Shown in pieces: positions 59,779 to 64,000 of a stretch of DNA of 64,000 bases. Source of the stretch: CAWAMR01 sp963783095 (GTDB taxonomy: Bacteria > Planctomycetota > Planctomycetia > Gemmatales > Gemmataceae); NCBI GenBank assembly GCA_963783095.1, contig CAWAMR010000006.1:62001-126000 (forward strand). The letters are read 5' to 3'. A program made the translations under genes and the position numbers. How positions within the stretch are numbered: the first letter of the stretch is position 1; each line of letters starts with the position of its first letter. The notes beneath the pieces are model-generated. The model was given only the letters and a program-made list of their open reading frames with translations, did not search any database and had not been told where the DNA came from.

Positions 59779-59985
59779 GGGCTTCCTCAATCGTTTGTGA
59801 CGCGCCAAATGACATACGACTTCGCCACAATAGTCCAGGCAGACGATAATTGCTCTAGCGGAACAATCTCGGTGAATCAAGTCAACACAATAATTCCGCC
59901 GGATGCCGCTCTTCTGCACGGCGCAATATTTGCACATCTTCCACTTGTCGCTCTCGTCACATCTCAGAACGTAGAGAAACCGACC
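59779..59985. promoter_or_regulatory. Divergent upstream region of the energy-complex operon
   Basis: 207 bp between the regulator start (minus) and a small plus-strand frame. It should hold the operon promoter; I see no clear -35/-10 pair or sigma-54 site, so this is from position only. Confidence 0.35.
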
Positions 59986-60189
59986 ATGTCGAACACATCT
60001 CCAATTCAATCCGCCACGCAGAATGAGGAAAAGCATCCTGTTTCATTGCCGGACGTAGCCACGCAGCCTCACCCGACGGGAAACGATGAACCCGTGTTTC
60101 TGGATACTCCGCCAGCTTCAGAACCCGAGCCGCAGTCAAGCCCGCCAATCCGAAAAGGTCAGGATCCTGAGAAAAAAGGCAGCGATTGA
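59986..60189 (+). CDS. Small Pro/Glu/Ser-rich hypothetical protein
   Basis: 67 residues, low complexity (TPPASEPEPQSSPPIRKGQD), beginning MSNTSPIQSATQNEEKHPVS. No signal peptide, no recognised family. Possibly a short disordered protein; coding status is uncertain. Confidence 0.3.
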   Translation: MSNTSPIQSATQNEEKHPVSLPDVATQPHPTGNDEPVFLDTPPASEPEPQSSPPIRKGQDPEKKGSD

Positions 60190-60590
60190 TTGGCAAGGAT
60201 TTTTCCATGCAGCCGATGTGCAATTTCAATGCACTGTGTATGAATTTTCGTTGTTCGACAGTTCTGCGATTATTCGCAACTGCGAACGGTTTCGTTGCTT
60301 TTCTTGTTTCGGTTGCGGCTTGGCCACCCTGCGCATCTTTCGCTCTCAACAAGAGAAAAGATTCACGGACCTTGAATCGGATCCTTCGTTCGGCGAAAAT
60401 ACTAAATCCCACGAGACTCTTGAGTGACCCAATGCCGGTTCTCCCATCCCGTGCGAACAAGCACTTCTACAGCGAGCAGACCCCATGCAGCGATGGTCGC
60501 ATCATTATCACATCGGCGCCACGGACGTCGGGCCGTACAGTGCTTACTATCCGTGTTTTATGCTGTGTCTGTACTCGTTGAAATGGGGAC

Positions 60591-61079
60591 ATGCGGGTGA
60601 GAATGATTACTGGCCAATCACCAAAGATTGAATGGCGGCCGAATCCGGCAGGCGAAATTCGCACGCCCGACCAAGCCAAGTCCATTGCAATGGTTCATCG
60701 TGTCTTTATTGCGGACGACGTGGAGTTTTTTCAGGATGAGTTGAACGAACTCCATTCGCAATGGACTGCTTGTGGTCCACGCGTGGACAAACCGGTGGGA
60801 GCGATCGTCGATTGGACTGATCTCGTTCATGACATAACTGGCAAGGTGCCATTCCGTTTCTGGCCAGGAATTCTCGACTCGGATGAAGCGATTGTCGCAG
60901 TGTTCGCCCATGAAATGTATGAGCTGGAAAAATTACGTCCGCTGCTCCAACATGGTAGAATGACAATTGACGAGTTCATTGAGCACACGCGGCCCGGCAG
61001 GCCGGGAAACCTTCACGATCAAGCGTGGGACTATGCGGATTCGCTCGTCGAATACATGAGGAAAGCGAGTGGTGCATGA
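60591..61079 (+). CDS. Hypothetical protein, first of a coupled pair
   Basis: 162 residues from 60591; ATG codons at 60603 and 60690 are alternatives. Contains ADDVEFFQDELNELHSQWTA, ACGPRVDKPVGAIVDWTDLV, PFRFWPGILDSDEAIVAVFA and HEMYELEKLRPLL. The block AHEMYELE resembles a metal-site helix, but that is a guess. A frame at 60485-60631 (GATDVGPYSAYYPCFMLCLY) might be an upstream piece of the same gene, joined by an indel. The stop overlaps the next gene (ATGA), showing a two-gene unit. Family not recognised. Confidence 0.55.
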   Translation: MRVRMITGQSPKIEWRPNPAGEIRTPDQAKSIAMVHRVFIADDVEFFQDELNELHSQWTACGPRVDKPVGAIVDWTDLVHDITGKVPFRFWPGILDSDEAIVAVFAHEMYELEKLRPLLQHGRMTIDEFIEHTRPGRPGNLHDQAWDYADSLVEYMRKASGA

Positions 61080-61349
61080 TTGAGAAGCTTGTCGAGATGT
61101 ACCAAATTGGCGCGATCACCGCGGACCACTTGGTTTTGCAGTGCCTACATATGGTCGACCCGCAACACCCCGACCGCGTCCTGGAAGGATTGCCAACCAC
61201 CGCTCTTGAGCGGCATGCTTAAATATGCACACGAATACCAACCGGGGCAAATGCGCAGCAACTACGGGCTCCAGCCCGTGGAAGATCAAGTCAACGCCGC
61301 CAAGCGATGGATCGAATGCAACGCGCAGGCATTGCGGCTCGCCGTCTGA
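61076..61349 (+). CDS. Hypothetical protein, second of the coupled pair
   Basis: About 90 residues with one frameshift near 61214. Begins MIEKLVEMYQIGAITADHLV; in the repaired frame MLKYAHEYQPGQMRSNYGLQ follows, then EDQVNAAKRWIECN. Helical, soluble, probably a small partner of the upstream protein, as in toxin/immunity or regulator pairs. Family not recognised. Confidence 0.55.
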
Positions 61350-61352
61350 ACA

Positions 61353-61599
61353 ATGGAGCGTATTTCTTTAGACGCGTTTACTTTATTCACCGGCCGTCTG
61401 TGTCCAAGGCAACCCCCGGAGAATCTAATTACACCCTCGTCCGTCGTCGAAGGCAGAACAGACTTTACGCGCACCGTCCGAGATGCTAAAAAGATCTTGC
61501 ACGCAGTTGATTCATCGGATCATCCAACTTGCTCAGGAAGGGCGATCTTGGCGTAAGAATATCCTAAATCATTAGCATATAAAGATTTAGGAAATAGAT
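61353..61599. other. Gap before tRNA-Gln
   Basis: A frame at 61353-61556 is not convincing. CCTAAATC at 61563 and GATTTAGG at 61584 form an 8-bp stem just upstream of the tRNA. Confidence 0.35.
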
Positions 61600-61670
61600 T
61601 GGGGAATGGTGTAACGGTAGCACGACTGGCTCTGAACCAGTTAGTCAAGGTTCGAATCCTTGTTCCCCAG
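61600..61670 (+). tRNA. tRNA-Gln (anticodon CTG)
   Basis: Cloverleaf seen directly: acceptor TGGGGAA/TTCCCCA with discriminator G, anticodon stem ACTGG/CCAGT around loop CTCTGAA (anticodon CTG, reads CAG), T-arm with GGTTCGAATCC. The 3' CCA is not encoded. Confidence 0.93.
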
Positions 61671-61756
61671 TTCTGCAAATCTCTCCCGCGATCGTCTTGA
61701 ATTCCAACCTTCCGGAACCGACGCCAGCCGGTTTACCGTCTTGTAGTCCCACCCCA

Positions 61757-63426
61757 ATGACATCCAATCTCACCGCGAGTTCTTCCATTCGGCCAACCCA
61801 TATTCGCTATGTGATTATCGCCGTCGCCATGCTGGCTGCGGTCCTCCTGTATCTGGAGCGCGTTTGCGTCAGCGTCGCCGAGGTTTACATCCGGGAAGAT
61901 CTCCGGATCGGTAAATCGCAAATGGACCTGGCATTCGGGGCCTTCTTCATCGCCTACGCACTGGGACAGGTTCCGAGCGGCTGGTTGAGCCAACAATACG
62001 GCCCGCGACTGATGATGGCATTATACATGCTCGGCTGGTCGGTATTTGGCGTATTCATCGCCCTGGCGCAGGACTTTTGGACGCTTTTTCTCGCACGCTT
62101 CTTGCTCGGTCTATCCCAGGCCGGGGCCTACCCAACCGCGGCACTCCTGGTGAAACGATGGGTTCCGGATCGCAGCAGGGGCATAGCGAGCAGCATCGTG
62201 GCTTTCGGCGGACGATTGGGCGGGGCCGGTGCCACTTGGCTTACGGGAATTCTGATCGTCGCGTTCGTACCGATCACCACGCCGGCCACGGTCACACCGG
62301 CGGATCTGCTCGACTCGAAGTTGTTCGTGGATCAATTAACCGATCCCAAACCTCCAAAGGCCGTGGTTCCGATCATTGCCGAGGTTCGAGCCAAGGTCGT
62401 GCAAGCCGGATCCAGTCCTACCCCGAACGAAGTTATCGAAGCGATCAACGCCGTGATTCGTTCGCCAGGTGCATTCGCGTCGCTTGATTGGAAGAACATT
62501 GCTCTCACCAAAGACGGCCAAGAGATTCGCGACAAGTCACCTACCGATCGAACCGAGATCGAATCGCAGCGTCTCAATCGACTCGTCGTTGAGAAAGCCT
62601 TTCCGGCGCAATTCGACAAATCCATACCGATGGTTGGCGACCGACACTCCTGATCTACGGGGTGCTTGGCATCATTGTCGGGGCCGTATTCTGGGTTGTC
62701 GTCCGAAACTGGCCGTGGGAACACCCTTGGGCGAACGCCGCAGAGGTTTCGTTAATCAAAGAGGGTCAGTCGAGGATTGGGGAGGATCGGGAGCCGCCGG
62801 GGATACCCTTTCGGCTGTTGATTCAAAGTCGAAATCAGTGGTATTTCTCGGCGGCGCACTTTTTCTCGAATGTGGGCTGGGTGTTCTTGATTACGTTGAT
62901 GCCCCGATTCCTGGCAGAACGATTCAAGGTTCCCGTCGATGAACGCGGCTTGATGACCACAATACCGCTCTTCGCGGCATCCTTTGGACTGATTGCCGGC
63001 GGCTGGTTCACCGATCGACTCACTGCTGCCTACGGTCGGCGCTGGGGTCGATCCATTCCGATGGGACTTTTCAAGCTTCCATGTGCCGTGGCGCTACTCT
63101 CCTGCATCGTACTTCCAACCGCCTGGGCGGTGACCATTGCCCTCACGCTGATGGCAGTGTTTCAGGATTTCGGCATCCCTGCGGTATGGGCTTTCTCCCA
63201 GGACACCGGCGGCAAGCAGGTGGGCGCAGTACTGGGCTGGGGCAACATGTGGGGCAACCTTGGGGCCGGCCTGGCCCCGTCCCTGATGGGACTGTTGTCC
63301 AGAGGCGGATGGGGTTGGGATCCGGTGCTGGTCGCAGGATCTGTGGCGTTCATATTGTGCGGCATCGCGGCAACGCTCGCCAATGCGAATAAGCCGTTAT
63401 TTGCGGCCGAACGACAGATGGCATAG
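61757..63426 (+). CDS. MFS transporter (anion:cation symporter/phthalate-permease type)
   Basis: About 556 residues from the ATG at 61757, with one frameshift near 62640. N-terminal half: VIIAVAMLAAVLLYLERVCV, GAFFIAYALGQVPSGWLSQQ with the motif-A loop GPRLM, FLARFLLGLSQAGAYPTAAL. Between TM5 and TM6 there is an insertion of about 110 residues (for example VVPIIAEVRAKVVQA, VIEAINAVIRSPGAFASLDW), expected on the periplasmic side. C-terminal half is normal (GGWFTDRLTAAYGRRWGRSI, FGIPAVWAFSQDTGG). The family takes up organic acids such as sugar acids; the substrate here is open. Confidence 0.82.
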
Positions 63427-63716
63427 ATTCCCGTTGTGGAATGAATTTTACGAGGATTTCCAATCGACCGCGACGTTCCAAAACCATTGGGTTCGACTTT
63501 GCGAGTTGTAACAGCGGTAGCGAGATGGAACCAGCAATTTGATCGAGATAACCGTTATAACTCTCTTCTCAGCCTCGCGAGAAAAGTATAAAACGAGATA
63601 ATCAGGTTAATGCGCACATCCGTTGCATTTGCTCCATGCGACAGATCGTGTGCGGAATGCGACCAATCCGGCATGGCTGCCACCCCTGCTCAATCCGTTG
63701 AAAGGTGGTTCGATCC
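63427..63716. other. Intergenic region upstream of the last gene
   Basis: No gene seen. AT-rich TATAAAACGAG near 63590 might belong to the promoter of the following gene; weak evidence. Confidence 0.3.
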
Positions 63717-64000
63717 ATGCGATTCTCGGTTTTATTCACTCTGGCTTTAATTGGCCTGAATTGGTTTGTCGGCGAAGCTCAAGCCTCGCCGCCTCGTGGC
63801 CGGGCCGCCACGGCCTACACCTCCGGTTACCTGGCCCCCTATTATCCGCCCGGCCCAACCTACACCGCCTATTATGACCCCTACTCGGCCATCATCTACC
63901 TCAACCCGCCCGCCCTTCCCTCAGGAATCTATCCATCGGCTTTCCCTGTTTATGATGCACCGCTCACGACAACCAACATTCCAAGGTATTTCCATGGTCT
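63717..64000 (+). CDS. Secreted Tyr/Pro-rich protein, runs off right edge
   Basis: At least 94 residues from the ATG at 63717. Signal peptide MRFSVLFTLALIGLNWFVGE with cleavage near AQA. The mature part is rich in Tyr and Pro (YLAPYYPPGPTYTAYYDPYS, IYLNPPALPSGIYPS). No known domain; resembles surface or matrix proteins common in planctomycetes. The end is outside the window. Confidence 0.62.
   Translation, partial: MRFSVLFTLALIGLNWFVGEAQASPPRGRAATAYTSGYLAPYYPPGPTYTAYYDPYSAIIYLNPPALPSGIYPSAFPVYDAPLTTTNIPRYFHG

Noticed and set aside
61353..61556. 67-residue plus-strand frame
   Set aside because: No family, no clear ribosome-binding site, composition like non-coding sequence.

Overview
The window looks like chromosomal DNA of a planctomycete, most likely from the Gemmata group (order Gemmatales). 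I infer this from the gene families: an ECF sigma factor fused to a membrane segment and WD40 repeats, a haem-c/WD40 protein, an ECF sigma/Ser-Thr kinase pair, DUF4058, a trypsin fusion protein, LpxA together with secreted Tyr/Pro-rich proteins, and several families of inverted intergenic repeats. No taxonomic marker was searched. About half of the larger genes are broken by single-base frameshifts, including fusA, lpxA and thiG, so uncorrected indels in the assembly are the likeliest cause. Such genes are given as one CDS over their full extent, with the shift sites stated.

Layout. 1-4250: an RND efflux pump running off the left edge, divergent from two small secreted Cys-rich proteins (metal-handling theme). 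4251-13445: a DUF1963-like protein, a large cytochrome c/WD40 protein, an antitoxin with a truncated toxin, DUF4058, an O-antigen-ligase-like membrane protein and a ThiS-ThiG fusion. 13691-19895: a trypsin/SirB1-type fusion, an AAA ATPase coupled to DUF4276 (possible defence module), and two tandem isocitrate/isopropylmalate dehydrogenase paralogues, the second degenerate. 19955-29681: regulators (sigma-WD40, PDZ protein, ECF sigma plus kinase-TPR). 29696-31384: an IS1380-family insertion sequence. 31419-35665: small and hypothetical genes, a methyltransferase and a TolB-like propeller. 35765-39541: the str cluster rpsL-rpsG-fusA on the minus strand, with a 670-bp inverted-repeat array between rpsG and fusA. 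39735-49724: membrane protein, LRR protein, a REP/RAYT scar, GT87 transferase, lpxA, a radical SAM protein, a CCA-adding-type enzyme and a small basic protein.

49739-59778 (minus strand) is the most interesting unit: an eight-gene, tightly coupled operon for a complex-I/group-4-hydrogenase-like membrane complex. It has a helix-turn-helix/PTS-EIIA regulator as first gene, two HyfB-like and one HyfF-like antiporter subunits, HyfC- and HyfE-like subunits, a NuoCD/HyfG-like large subunit without the [NiFe] cysteines, and a ferredoxin-NuoB fusion that lacks most of the usual N2-type cluster ligands. This matches the 'Ehr' (energy-converting hydrogenase-related) idea and its redox chemistry is unknown. 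The window ends with hypothetical genes, tRNA-Gln, an MFS transporter with an unusual loop and the start of a secreted Tyr/Pro-rich protein.
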